NCBI GenBank assembly: GCA_004556985.1
Contig: SFFC01000027.1
Location: forward strand, 1 to 19,972
Origin: Clostridiales bacterium
Lineage (GTDB): Bacteria > Bacillota > Clostridia > Christensenellales > Aristaeellaceae
DNA: 19,972 bases
Reading direction: 5' to 3'
Shown: positions 7,061-14,813 of the stretch, piece by piece
Position numbering within the stretch: the first letter of the stretch is position 1
Layout of the letters: every line of letters starts with the position of its first letter
The notes under the pieces: model-generated
The model's database searches: none
What the model was told of the DNA's origin: nothing
What the model saw: only the letters and a program-made list of their open reading frames with translations
Program-made: the position numbers and the translations under genes

Positions 7061-7097
7061 CTGTCCAAGAATCCCTGCGGAATCTTGGACGGTTTTT
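7061..7097 (+). terminator. intrinsic terminator after purB
   Basis: CTGTCCAAGA (7061-7070) pairs with TCTTGGACGG (7083-7092). A single A-A mismatch and a TCC/GGA extension close a 4-nt loop. TTTTT follows at 7093-7097. Confidence 0.85.
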
Positions 7098-7128
7098 CAT
7101 ATTTTTCACGAAAGCCTTTCGTTTGAGC

Positions 7129-7157
7129 TTGTAACGGGCGGCGTTTTCTACTATAAT
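7129..7157 (+). promoter_or_regulatory. sigma-A type promoter of the orphan receiver-like gene
   Basis: TTGTAA (7129-7134), a 17-bp spacer and a perfect TATAAT (7152-7157). The leader to ATG 7222 is about 58 nt, with no obvious structure. Confidence 0.75.
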
Positions 7158-7221
7158 GAAGCTGTCTGTAAATACTCTTGTCACCTGTTTTGCCGATTGC
7201 AGGCCCTTTGTTGGAGGATAT

Positions 7222-8025
7222 ATGTATAAAATGCTGCTGGTTTCCGACAAGCAGGAAATCCGGGATCTCTACGAGCGCTTCCCGGAGTGGGAAACCCTGG
7301 GCTTTGAGCGCCCGAGCGTGGCCAGAAATGCGGGTGAGGGGATCGCCTGTTTGCAGCACGATCGCTTTGACGCGGTGTCATCGCTGCTGTCCGTGGGCGA
7401 CGGAAAACGTTTTTTTGCCTATCTTTCCAAAATGCCGGAAATGCTGGGCATGGAGACGGCGCGCGATGAGGCGCGGCTTCGCAAGGAGATCAGCAGCGCC
7501 AGGCGGACGCTTTCCTCCCGGGACGCTGCGCGCCAGCTCAAGCAGGTGGACGATCTGACCCGCGCCATGCAGGGCGAATTCTTCTGCGACATGCTGCGGG
7601 GCATGCCGATTGACAGGGAGAAGATCGACGAGCGCATCCGCGAGCTGAAGATCAGAACGATCGATCCGGCCCAGCCGGTGAGCACGGCGTCCTTCCGGCT
7701 CCCTCAGGGTGATTATTTTCTGGCCGAGGTCTGGCGCTATGGGCGTGATCGGCTGGAAAATGCGCTGCGCAACATCTTTGAGAGCGGCGGCGAGCGGATG
7801 CATTATGTTCTGCTGATCATCAACCCGCATCACATGCGCCTGATCGGCCTGCCGCGGGAGGGGATGACGGCGGACGAGGTCTACGCGCAGATGATGGTGC
7901 ATCTGGAGCGCTGCCAGGAGGCGCTTGCGGAGTATTTTGAACTGACGCTCAACATCAAGCGCGTCGTGCGCTATGACAGCCTCTACGCGCTTGGGCGCGA
8001 GAACGCGCTGCGCACGGCCCATTGA
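7222..8025 (+). CDS. orphan protein with a degenerate response-regulator-like N-terminus
   Basis: 267 residues, function unknown. The N-terminal ~100 residues (YKMLLVSDKQEIRDLYERF, then WETLGFERPSVARNAGEG, then DRFDAV) look like the receiver domain of YesN/AraC-type response regulators. The usual acidic DD pair reads SD, and I see no phospho-acceptor Asp at the end of the third strand (FDAVSSLLSVGDG). A charged helical linker (about 100-130) and a central domain follow, similar in layout to the ligand or dimerisation region of those regulators. The protein ends without the C-terminal AraC helix-turn-helix, so DNA binding is not expected. TTGGAGGATAT before ATG 7222 fixes the start over an in-frame ATG at 7156, which lies inside the promoter. 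It is monocistronic, with its own promoter and terminator, and no histidine kinase is nearby. Confidence 0.6.
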   Translation: MYKMLLVSDKQEIRDLYERFPEWETLGFERPSVARNAGEGIACLQHDRFDAVSSLLSVGDGKRFFAYLSKMPEMLGMETARDEARLRKEISSARRTLSSRDAARQLKQVDDLTRAMQGEFFCDMLRGMPIDREKIDERIRELKIRTIDPAQPVSTASFRLPQGDYFLAEVWRYGRDRLENALRNIFESGGERMHYVLLIINPHHMRLIGLPREGMTADEVYAQMMVHLERCQEALAEYFELTLNIKRVVRYDSLYALGRENALRTAH

Positions 8026-8037
8026 CGCTTTGCAGGA

Positions 8038-8063
8038 GAACCCGGCAGATGCCGGGTTCTTTT
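8038..8063 (+). terminator. intrinsic terminator after the receiver-like gene
   Basis: A perfect stem pairs GAACCCGGC (8038-8046) with GCCGGGTTC (8051-8059) across a 4-nt loop. TTTT follows at 8060-8063. It isolates the yqfC cluster from upstream transcription. Confidence 0.9.
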
Positions 8064-8227
8064 CGTTGCGCAGAAACGGCACAGATCGTCTGCCATGCAG
8101 AAGAATCCGAAGGGCTCAAAGGGGAGAGCGGCTGTCTGTTCTGCCCGTCGGGGACGGCTCATATCCTCAAAGGCGGGCGGACGGCGCTGCCCGCGCGGCG
8201 CATGAGGCGCAGCAAGGAGGCGGAGGC

Positions 8228-8524
8228 ATGGCGGGAAGGCGGGGAAGACGGCTGGCGCTGTCCATCGGCTTGCCGGAGGATGCGCTGACGGGCGGCACGA
8301 GGGTGACGCTGACCGGGCGCAGCGCGGTGCTCGTGGAGGGGCAGCGCGGCGTCATCGAGCTGGGAACGCGCAGAATCCGGCTCCGAACGGGCGACGGAGT
8401 GCTGACCGTGGCGGGCGAGGGGCTGCGCCTTCAGGAGCTCTCCTTTGACGCGGCACTCATCGCCGGAGATTCGCTGCTCGGCGTGACCTACGGCCGCCCG
8501 GACGGACTGGGGGCGGGCCAGTGA
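8228..8524 (+). CDS. yqfC: sporulation protein YqfC (YabP/YqfC family)
   Basis: 98 residues of the YabP/YqfC family, a small all-beta protein. Visible are LTGRSAVLVEGQRGVIELGTRRIRL, the string of short beta strands typical of the family, and GVLTVAGEGLRLQEL. In B. subtilis yqfC and yqfD lie in the sporulation SigE regulon of the mother cell. The biochemical role is unknown. I chose ATG at 8228 because AGGAGG lies at 8215-8220. The open frame extends further upstream, but through the terminator. The GTG of yqfD overlaps its stop by 4 nt. No SigE-like promoter could be recognised with confidence in 8064-8210. Confidence 0.85.
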   Translation: MAGRRGRRLALSIGLPEDALTGGTRVTLTGRSAVLVEGQRGVIELGTRRIRLRTGDGVLTVAGEGLRLQELSFDAALIAGDSLLGVTYGRPDGLGAGQ

Positions 8525-9648
8525 GCGTTCTGATGGAGATCAGCGGGCTGAACCTGGAGAAGCTGATGCGCGCCGCCGCGCAGGATGGGCTCGTCCTTCG
8601 CGATATCCGCAGGGAGGAGCGGGCCGTGCGCGTGCGCGTGAGCCTGCGCCAGAGGCAGGCGCTTGAGGCGCTGTGCGGGCGGTATGGCTGGGAGATGCGC
8701 GAGCTGCGTGCCGGGCCCCTGCTGCGCGCGGGACGTTTTCTGGCGCGCCGGCGGATGATGGCGGCCGCCGCGCTGCTCTGCCCGATGTTGGTCTATGCCT
8801 CCTCGCAGATGCTGCTGCGCGTCTGTGTCGAGGGCGCGGGCGAGAACGCCGCAGCCGTTCGCGAGGAGCTGCGCAGCGCGGGCGCCGTGCCGGGCCGGCT
8901 CAAGCGCATGCTCTCGACGGATGCCCTGCGCGCGCGGCTTGAATACGCGCTGCCGGGGCTGGTGTTCGCGGGCGTGCGCTTTGAGGGGAGCACGCTGCTG
9001 GTCGACTGCCGGCGCGCCCGGGAGGGGGAAAGCCTGGAGGTGCCGGGCGAGGGGCTTGACCTCGTCGCCTTGGAGCCGGGCATCATCACGCGGCTGTGGG
9101 TGCAGAGCGGCACGCCGCTCGTCGAGGCCGGGCAGGCGGTCTACGCCGGTCAGGTGCTCGTGCGCGGCGAGGAGCGGACCCAGGCGGGTGGCGTGCACGC
9201 CGTGCGGGCACAGGGGCAGGTCATGGCTCGGGTCTGGGCGCGCGGCGATGTGCGCGTTCGCCTCTGGGAGGAGAGGACCGTCGAGACCGGGCAGACGCGA
9301 AGCCGAGTGACGATCTGCACGCCCTGGCAGACGCGCGTGGTCGTGGAAGCGGAGCCGTTTGCCTCCCAGGACGCGAGCACGCGCATCGAGCCTCTGGTCG
9401 GCCTTTACCTGCCGGTTTACCGGAAAATCGAAACGTATGCGGAAACCGTGGTCTTCCGTTCGCCCCGGGACAGCGGGGAGGCGATCGCCCGGGCGCAGGG
9501 CGCGGCGGAGGAAATCGCAAAAAACAGCTGCCCGGCCGGGGCTGAAACGCTTGACAAATGGACAAAGTATAGTATGATAGATAATGAGTTCGTATATGCG
9601 ACAGTTGTGATTGAGTATGAACGCGATATCGCGTCCAGGACGCCATAG
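8521..9648 (+). CDS. yqfD: sporulation protein YqfD
   Basis: 375 residues of the YqfD family (PF06898). A cytoplasmic N-terminal domain (residues 1-80) precedes one membrane segment (about 81-101, MMAAAALLCPMLVYASSQMLL). A large outside domain follows, with the conserved GIITRLWVQSGTPLVEAGQAVYAGQVLVRGE region resembling a biotinyl/lipoyl-like hairpin. Start is GTG 8521, overlapping the yqfC stop (GTGA). B. subtilis YqfD is a SigE-dependent sporulation protein, and the neighbour yqfC supports the same role here. The last ~35 codons are AT-rich and contain a strong promoter for phoH, which may explain the unusual C-terminal composition. Confidence 0.9.
   Translation: MSVLMEISGLNLEKLMRAAAQDGLVLRDIRREERAVRVRVSLRQRQALEALCGRYGWEMRELRAGPLLRAGRFLARRRMMAAAALLCPMLVYASSQMLLRVCVEGAGENAAAVREELRSAGAVPGRLKRMLSTDALRARLEYALPGLVFAGVRFEGSTLLVDCRRAREGESLEVPGEGLDLVALEPGIITRLWVQSGTPLVEAGQAVYAGQVLVRGEERTQAGGVHAVRAQGQVMARVWARGDVRVRLWEERTVETGQTRSRVTICTPWQTRVVVEAEPFASQDASTRIEPLVGLYLPVYRKIETYAETVVFRSPRDSGEAIARAQGAAEEIAKNSCPAGAETLDKWTKYSMIDNEFVYATVVIEYERDIASRTP
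9551..9578 (+). promoter_or_regulatory. sigma-A type promoter inside yqfD driving phoH-era
   Basis: A perfect TTGACA (9551-9556), a 16-bp spacer and TATGAT (9573-9578), in a locally AT-rich patch of the yqfD coding sequence. Transcription would start near 9585, about 105 nt before the phoH start. This allows the housekeeping genes downstream to be expressed outside sporulation. Confidence 0.7.
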
Positions 9649-9691
9649 CTGCGGCGAACCCAGAAACGTACATTACGGGAGGTCTGCTCTT

Positions 9692-10702
9692 TTGGCAGAG
9701 GACTTGAAGGAGACGCCGGAATCGGGCGTCATTCAGAATCTCTTCGGCACGGGCGACGAGAACATGCAGGCGCTGGAAAGGCTGCTGGGGGTTCGCGTGT
9801 CGCTGCGCGGTGGGGAGATTGTCGTGGAGGGAGAGGGCGAAGCGAACGTTCTTCGCGCGCGGGAAATCCTGCGCCGCCTGGGCGCGATGTGCGCGCGGGG
9901 CGAGCGCGTCGACCCGGCCGTCGTGCAATACGCCGTCTCCCTGGAGGAAAAGGGCGAGCTGGACGCGCTGGATACGCTGTATCAGGAGGTCGTCGCGACG
10001 ACGTTCCGCGGGAAGCCGATCCGCTGCAAGACGCTGGGCCAGCGCGAATACGTGCGCGCGATCCGGCGCAACACGCTGACCTTCGGCATAGGCCCGGCGG
10101 GAACGGGCAAAACCTATCTGGCGATGGCGATGGCCGTGGCGGCCCTCAAGGCCAAGAGTGTGGAGCGAATCGTGCTGACGAGGCCGGCGGTCGAGGCGGG
10201 AGAGAAGCTCGGTTTTCTTCCGGGTGACCTGAATCAGAAGGTCGATCCCTACCTGCGCCCACTCTACGACGCGATGTTCGAGATGCTTGGCGCGGAGACG
10301 TGCCAGCGGATGCAGGAGCGCGGTGTGATCGAGGTGGCTCCGCTGGCCTATATGCGCGGACGGACGCTTTCAGACGCCTTCATCATCCTCGACGAGGCAC
10401 AGAACACGACGCAGGAGCAGATGAAGATGTTCCTGACGCGCATGGGCTTTCGCTCCCGGATTGTTGTGACGGGCGACCCCTCGCAGATCGATCTGCCGCG
10501 CGGAAAGCGCAGCGGCCTGACCGAGGCGGTCGAGGTGCTCGAGGGGATCGAGGACATTGCCGTCATGCGGCTGACGCATCAGGACGTCGTGCGGCATGAG
10601 CTGGTGCAGGCCATCGTGCGCGCCTATGACGCGCATGCGCGCCGCGCAAAGGAGGATTACCGCGATGGAAGATACGCCGAAAACCAGCAGGACATGGATT
10701 GA
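9692..10702 (+). CDS. phoH: PhoH family ATPase
   Basis: Cytoplasmic P-loop ATPase of the PhoH/YbeZ family, linked to RNA metabolism and ribosome quality together with YbeY. An N-terminal KH-like region (about residues 20-90) precedes the ATPase core, with Walker A GPAGTGKT (134-141), Walker B FIILDEAQN (230-238, D234-E235) and VVTGDPSQIDLP. I chose the TTG at 9692 because GGGAGGT (9677-9683) lies 8 nt upstream, giving 336 residues, a usual family length. Starts at 9611 or 9617 would overlap yqfD and lack a ribosome-binding site. Its 3' end overlaps the pgpH start by 38 nt. Co-location with ybeY and era is strongly conserved. Confidence 0.93.
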   Translation: MAEDLKETPESGVIQNLFGTGDENMQALERLLGVRVSLRGGEIVVEGEGEANVLRAREILRRLGAMCARGERVDPAVVQYAVSLEEKGELDALDTLYQEVVATTFRGKPIRCKTLGQREYVRAIRRNTLTFGIGPAGTGKTYLAMAMAVAALKAKSVERIVLTRPAVEAGEKLGFLPGDLNQKVDPYLRPLYDAMFEMLGAETCQRMQERGVIEVAPLAYMRGRTLSDAFIILDEAQNTTQEQMKMFLTRMGFRSRIVVTGDPSQIDLPRGKRSGLTEAVEVLEGIEDIAVMRLTHQDVVRHELVQAIVRAYDAHARRAKEDYRDGRYAENQQDMD

Positions 10703-12902
10703 CCGCCTGAGCCTGCGCGTCAGACAGGCGCTGTATGTGGGCGTGACCTATTTCGTGCTGCTGCTCATCTGTGTGCTGGCCATTGCGCCGGAGCAGTATG
10801 ACCTCGCCGTGGGCGATGTCGCGCCCAAGACGATCACGGCCAGCAAGGATATCGTCGACGAGATCACGACGGAGCGCCGCCGCCAGACGGCCGCGGACGC
10901 GGTTTCGCCGGTCTACTACAAGGACGACACGATCGCCGAGACGGTTCTTTCCGACATGGAGGCCAGCTTTTCCGAGCTGCGCGCCGTGCGCGAGCTGGGC
11001 GCGCAGATCAAGGCGGGCTGGACGGAGAGTGGCGACAGCTTTACGGAGGACGACTATGTGCAGGCATCGGGCCTGCTGACGCGCCTGACACTGAGCAGCT
11101 ACCAGCTGCGCACGCTGATGAACACAGCCGAGACCGACTTTGAGACGCTGTATCAGAGCCTGCTTTCCGCGACGCGCACGACGCTCGTCTCCACGATCAC
11201 CGAGGGGCAGATCAACGATGCCATCAGCAACATCCAGCAGATCGTCGCCTACAATACCCGCACGGATCTGTGGTACAACATCGCCATACCGACCCTGCGC
11301 GCCTGCCTGCAGCCCAACATGCTCATCGACCAGGAGGCGACGGAGGAAAACCGCCAGAAGGCGATGGACGCCGTCGAGCCGACGGTCTACAAGCAGGATC
11401 AGAACATCGTTGTCAAGGGCGACCGCGTCAGCGCGGAACAGATCGCCGTGCTCGAATCGCTGGGCCTGCTGCGCGGAAACAGCTTTGACGGCTGGCTCTA
11501 TGTCGGCGCGGCGGTGATTCTCGCGTTGATCCTGAGCGCCGTCTTCCTGTTCACCGCGATGTTTGCGCCGGAGCTGTATTCGGCGGGGCTGAGCACGCTC
11601 GTGCTGCTGATCGCCGGCGTGCTGACGATCACGCTTTCCCTGCTCATCGGGCGCTACATCAGCGTGAGCGCCATGCCGGTCGTGCTGGCGGCGATGCTGG
11701 TGGTAAACCTGATGGGCGTCAAGCCTGCGATTGTCATCAATGCGGCCACCGCGCTGGTGGTCACCTTCCTGACCGTCAAGGGCACGGGCCTTGTGACCTC
11801 GCAGATGCTCAGCGTGCTGCTGATGACCTCCATCGGCGGCACGACGGCGGTTTTCCTGCTGCGGCGCAACCCGACGCGCGTGTTTGTGCTCGTGACGGGC
11901 CTGATCGTGGGCCTGATCGATGCGGTCGTGCTCATCTGCATCAGCCTGCTGACCACGAGCGACGGAAGCAACCTGCTGACCATCGGCGGCCACGCCGTGA
12001 TGGGTGCGTTTGTCTCCGCCGTGCTCTGCGTCGGTCTGCAGCCGATGCTCGAGTCGGCGTTCAACCTCGTGACGCCCGGCAAGCTCATCGAGCTTTCCAA
12101 CCCGAATCAGCCGCTGCTGCGCCGGCTGATGATCGAGACGCCGGGCACCTACCATCATTCGATGGTCGTCGCCAACCTGGCTGAGGCGGCTGCGGAGGCG
12201 GTGGGCGCGAATGCGCTGCTCGCGCGCGTCGGCGCGTATTATCACGACATCGGCAAGCTCGTCCGCCCGGTCTACTTCAAGGAAAACCAGATGGGAGAGA
12301 ACCCGCACGACAAGACCGATCCGCGCGTTTCCACGGCCATTTTGACCGAGCACACGCGCGACGGCGTCGAGCTGGCGAAGAAGCACCATCTGCCGGAACC
12401 GATTATCGATATGATCCGCCAGCATCACGGCGACACGCCGGTCATGTATTTTTACGCCAAGGCGGTCAAGCTGCTGGGCGAGGAGAACGTCGATCTCTCC
12501 GAATTCCGCTATGATGGCCCGAAGCCGCAGACCTCCGAGGCGGCGATTCTGATGCTCGCCGACACGGTAGAGGCGGCGGTGCGCTCCATTCCGGAGCCGA
12601 CGCAGGCGAAGATTTCCGCGATGATCCGCAAGCTCGTGCGCGGCAAGATGGAGGACGGCCAGCTGGACGAATGCACGCTGACCTTCCGGGATATCGACAG
12701 CATCTGCGCGGCGTTTGAAACCGTGCTTCAGGGCGTCTTCCACGAGCGCATCGAGTATCCGAGCGTCGATCTGCGCCGTGCGCAGAAGCATGCGCAGCAG
12801 CGTCAGGCCAGGGCTGCGGCGGAGAAGAAGGCCGTGCCAAAGACAGAGGAAAAGAAGGAGGCGCAGGCCGCTGCGGGCGGCGCGCCGGGAGAAAAGCCAT
12901 GA
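10665..12902 (+). CDS. pgpH: 7TM-HD family cyclic-di-AMP phosphodiesterase (PgpH/YqfF)
   Basis: 745 residues. A first membrane helix (about 22-42) is followed by an extracytoplasmic 7TMR-HDED domain (about 43-275), a bundle of six to seven membrane helices (about 277-460) and a cytoplasmic HD phosphohydrolase domain. The HD metal ligands are visible: HH at 497-498, YYHDIGK with H527-D528, and HH motifs around residues 575-590 (KKHHLPEP, IRQHHGDT). PgpH of Listeria and YqfF of Bacillus hydrolyse c-di-AMP to 5'-pApA, affecting osmotic and wall homeostasis. The start has AAAGGAGG (10648-10655) 9 nt upstream and lies inside the end of phoH. A Lys/Ala/Glu-rich tail ends at the ATGA overlap with ybeY. 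Confidence 0.93.
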   Translation: MEDTPKTSRTWIDRLSLRVRQALYVGVTYFVLLLICVLAIAPEQYDLAVGDVAPKTITASKDIVDEITTERRRQTAADAVSPVYYKDDTIAETVLSDMEASFSELRAVRELGAQIKAGWTESGDSFTEDDYVQASGLLTRLTLSSYQLRTLMNTAETDFETLYQSLLSATRTTLVSTITEGQINDAISNIQQIVAYNTRTDLWYNIAIPTLRACLQPNMLIDQEATEENRQKAMDAVEPTVYKQDQNIVVKGDRVSAEQIAVLESLGLLRGNSFDGWLYVGAAVILALILSAVFLFTAMFAPELYSAGLSTLVLLIAGVLTITLSLLIGRYISVSAMPVVLAAMLVVNLMGVKPAIVINAATALVVTFLTVKGTGLVTSQMLSVLLMTSIGGTTAVFLLRRNPTRVFVLVTGLIVGLIDAVVLICISLLTTSDGSNLLTIGGHAVMGAFVSAVLCVGLQPMLESAFNLVTPGKLIELSNPNQPLLRRLMIETPGTYHHSMVVANLAEAAAEAVGANALLARVGAYYHDIGKLVRPVYFKENQMGENPHDKTDPRVSTAILTEHTRDGVELAKKHHLPEPIIDMIRQHHGDTPVMYFYAKAVKLLGEENVDLSEFRYDGPKPQTSEAAILMLADTVEAAVRSIPEPTQAKISAMIRKLVRGKMEDGQLDECTLTFRDIDSICAAFETVLQGVFHERIEYPSVDLRRAQKHAQQRQARAAAEKKAVPKTEEKKEAQAAAGGAPGEKP

Positions 12903-13417
12903 GACTGGAGATCGAGGACGAGCGCGGGCTGCTTTCAGCGGACGATCTCGCGCTGATGCAGCGCTGCGCCGACGCGGCGGCGAGGACGGAGGGCGTGACG
13001 GTGCCCGTCAGCGTGTTCGTCGAGATCGTCGGCGACGCGCAGATCCGGGAGATCAACCGCGAGCAGAGGGGCCTTGACCGGGCGACGGATGTGCTCTCGT
13101 TCCCGACGGTCAACTATCCGTCCGGCAAAACGGCGGGCCGCTGCGAGGCGCGCCTTCTGCAGGAATACGACCCGGAGACAGGCGCCTGTGCGCTGGGCGA
13201 CATCGTGATTTCGATGGATCATGTCCGCGCCCAGGCGGAGGAATACGGGCACAGCATCCGCCGTGAGGCGGGATATCTGCTTACGCACGGCCTGTTTCAT
13301 CTGATGGGCTATGACCACATGACCGACGCGGACAAGCCCGTGATGCGGGGAATGGAGGAAAAATCCCTCGCGTCCATCGGACTGACGCGCGGAGAAGAGG
13401 AGGAGACGGCTCCATGA
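12899..13417 (+). CDS. ybeY: endoribonuclease YbeY (rRNA maturation factor)
   Basis: Zinc-dependent endoribonuclease of the UPF0054 family, involved in 16S rRNA 3'-end maturation and ribosome quality control. The catalytic zinc motif HGLFHLMGYDH is intact, with H130, H134 and H140. The family block RATDVLSFP lies near residue 61. At 172 residues it is slightly long because of an insertion after FPTVNYPSGK, common in Clostridia, and a short acidic tail. ATG overlaps the pgpH stop (ATGA), and its own stop overlaps the cdd start in the same way. These overlaps imply tight translational coupling. Confidence 0.96.
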   Translation: MRLEIEDERGLLSADDLALMQRCADAAARTEGVTVPVSVFVEIVGDAQIREINREQRGLDRATDVLSFPTVNYPSGKTAGRCEARLLQEYDPETGACALGDIVISMDHVRAQAEEYGHSIRREAGYLLTHGLFHLMGYDHMTDADKPVMRGMEEKSLASIGLTRGEEEETAP

Positions 13418-13815
13418 CGGATAAGGACGAGGAGCTTTTGCAGAAGGCGAGGGACATGAAGCGCTATGCGTACGTGCCCTATTCGCATTATTGGGTCGGC
13501 GCGGCGCTGCGGGCCAAGGACGGCCGCGTGTTCACCGGCTGCAACGTGGAAAACGCGGCGTTTGGGAATACCATGTGCGCGGAACGCACGGCGCTGTTCA
13601 AGGCGGTCAGCGAGGGCGCGCGGGAATTCACCGAGATCGCCATCGCGGCAGAGGGCTCCGCGCCGTTTCCCTGCGGCGCATGCCGACAGTCGCTTTATGA
13701 GTTTGCGCCCGAGCTGCGCGTGCTCGTGACCTGGGACGGCAACGTCCGCGAGGCGAAGCTCAGCGCGCTCTTGCCCGAAGGGTTTGGCCCGTCGTCTCTG
13801 GACGCAACGATTTGA
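13414..13815 (+). CDS. cdd: cytidine deaminase
   Basis: Zinc-dependent tetrameric-type cytidine/deoxycytidine deaminase for pyrimidine salvage (EC 3.5.4.5), 133 residues, the typical short form. Motifs are YVPYSHYWVGAAL, GCNVENAAFGNTMCAERTA with zinc ligand C55 and catalytic E57, and PCGACRQ with zinc ligands C87 and C90. The C-terminal LLPEGFGPSSL is also characteristic. The start overlaps the ybeY stop by 4 nt, and era begins 8 nt after its stop. The order ybeY-cdd-era is conserved across Firmicutes. Confidence 0.97.
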   Translation: MTDKDEELLQKARDMKRYAYVPYSHYWVGAALRAKDGRVFTGCNVENAAFGNTMCAERTALFKAVSEGAREFTEIAIAAEGSAPFPCGACRQSLYEFAPELRVLVTWDGNVREAKLSALLPEGFGPSSLDATI

Positions 13816-13823
13816 GGTAGGAA

Positions 13824-14723
13824 ATGAATCAGACAGAAGCAAAATTTCTCTCGGGCTTTGCCGCCATCGTCGGCCGCCCGAATGTCGGTAAATCCACGAT
13901 GATGAACGCGATGGTCGGCGAAAAGGTCGCCATCGTCAGCAACCGCCCGCAGACGACCCGCAACCGCATCATGGGCGTCGCGACGGACAAGGATTGGCAG
14001 ATCGTCTTCCTCGACACGCCGGGCCTGCACAAGCCGCGCACGAAGCTGGGCGAGTACATGGTCAAATCGGTCGAGGACGCGATGGACGGCATCGACGTGC
14101 TGCTCGTGCTGGTGGATGTCAGCGAGATCGGCGCGCAGGATCGCGCGATCGTCAGCGACATGGCGGGGCGCAGCGTGAAGAAGATCCTCGTACTCAACAA
14201 GACGGATATCGTCGACGAGGCGCGCACGATGGGCGCCATCGCCTCCTTTGCGGACGCGGGCTACGACGCGATCGTGCCCCTCAGCGCGCGGACGGGCCGG
14301 GGCATGGACGAGCTGAGGCAGCTGATCGTCTCCTACCTGCCAGAGGGGCCGAAATACTTCCCGGACGACATGATGACCGATCAGCCGGAGCGCGTCATCT
14401 GCGCGGAGATCATCCGCGAGAAGGCGCTGCTGCATCTGCGCGACGAGGTGCCCCACGGCATCGGCGTGGAGATGATGGCGATCAACAAGCTCAGCGACAA
14501 CCTGACCGAGATTCACGCGACGATCTACTGCGAGCGCGCGAGCCACAAGGGCATTATCATCGGCAAGCAGGGCGCGATGCTGCGCACCATCGGCTCCGAG
14601 GCGCGGCGCGACATCGAAAACCTGCTGGGGACGAAGGTCAATCTGCAGCTCTGGGTCAAGATCCGCGAGGACTGGCGCAACCGCATGGACGACCTGCGGA
14701 CGCTGGGCTACGAAAACACCTGA
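13824..14723 (+). CDS. era: GTPase Era
   Basis: Ras-like GTPase that binds the 3' end of 16S rRNA and assists 30S assembly, 299 residues. G-motifs are G1 GRPNVGKST (17-25), G3 DTPG (64-67), G4 NKTD (125-128) and G5 SAR near residue 154. The C-terminal KH domain contains GIIIGKQGAMLRTIG, followed by the family ending WVKIREDWRN and LRTLGY. GAGGTAGG lies immediately before ATG 13824. It is the last gene of the cluster, and a hairpin follows 5 nt after the stop. Confidence 0.98.
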   Translation: MNQTEAKFLSGFAAIVGRPNVGKSTMMNAMVGEKVAIVSNRPQTTRNRIMGVATDKDWQIVFLDTPGLHKPRTKLGEYMVKSVEDAMDGIDVLLVLVDVSEIGAQDRAIVSDMAGRSVKKILVLNKTDIVDEARTMGAIASFADAGYDAIVPLSARTGRGMDELRQLIVSYLPEGPKYFPDDMMTDQPERVICAEIIREKALLHLRDEVPHGIGVEMMAINKLSDNLTEIHATIYCERASHKGIIIGKQGAMLRTIGSEARRDIENLLGTKVNLQLWVKIREDWRNRMDDLRTLGYENT

Positions 14724-14728
14724 TCATC

Positions 14729-14765
14729 AAACGGAACGGGAGGCAGCTCTACGTTCCGTTTCTTG
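14729..14765 (+). terminator. probable terminator after era
   Basis: AAACGGAACG (14729-14738) pairs perfectly with CGTTCCGTTT (14752-14761), and an inner GAG/CTC pairing tightens the loop. The 3' side is TTTCTTG, a weak T-run, so termination may be incomplete. Confidence 0.6.
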
Positions 14766-14791
14766 TGTTCTGGGGCGTTTTCCTGTATCAT
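14763..14791 (+). promoter_or_regulatory. candidate sigma-A promoter of the XRE-desulfoferrodoxin gene
   Basis: TTGTGT (14763-14768), 17 bp, TATCAT (14786-14791). The start would be near 14798, giving a very short leader of about 16 nt before ATG 14814 that still includes GGGAGG (14799-14804). It is a moderate match overlapping the tail of the era terminator. Confidence 0.45.
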
Positions 14792-14813
14792 GAACGCAGG
14801 GAGGCGAAGGTAC

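Noticed and set aside
8095..8205. Small open frame between the terminator and yqfC
   Set aside because: About 35 codons, no ribosome-binding site, Arg/Gly-rich shadow composition. It is not rpsU or another expected small gene.
8064..8210. A SigE-type promoter before yqfC (CATATCCT at 8160)
   Set aside because: Expected from the B. subtilis regulon, but no acceptable -35 element lies at the right spacing.
10563..12791. 742-codon minus-strand open frame opposite pgpH
   Set aside because: Antisense artefact of GC-rich third positions. The composition is Arg/Ala/His/Gln-rich and there is no ribosome-binding site. PgpH on the plus strand is unambiguous.
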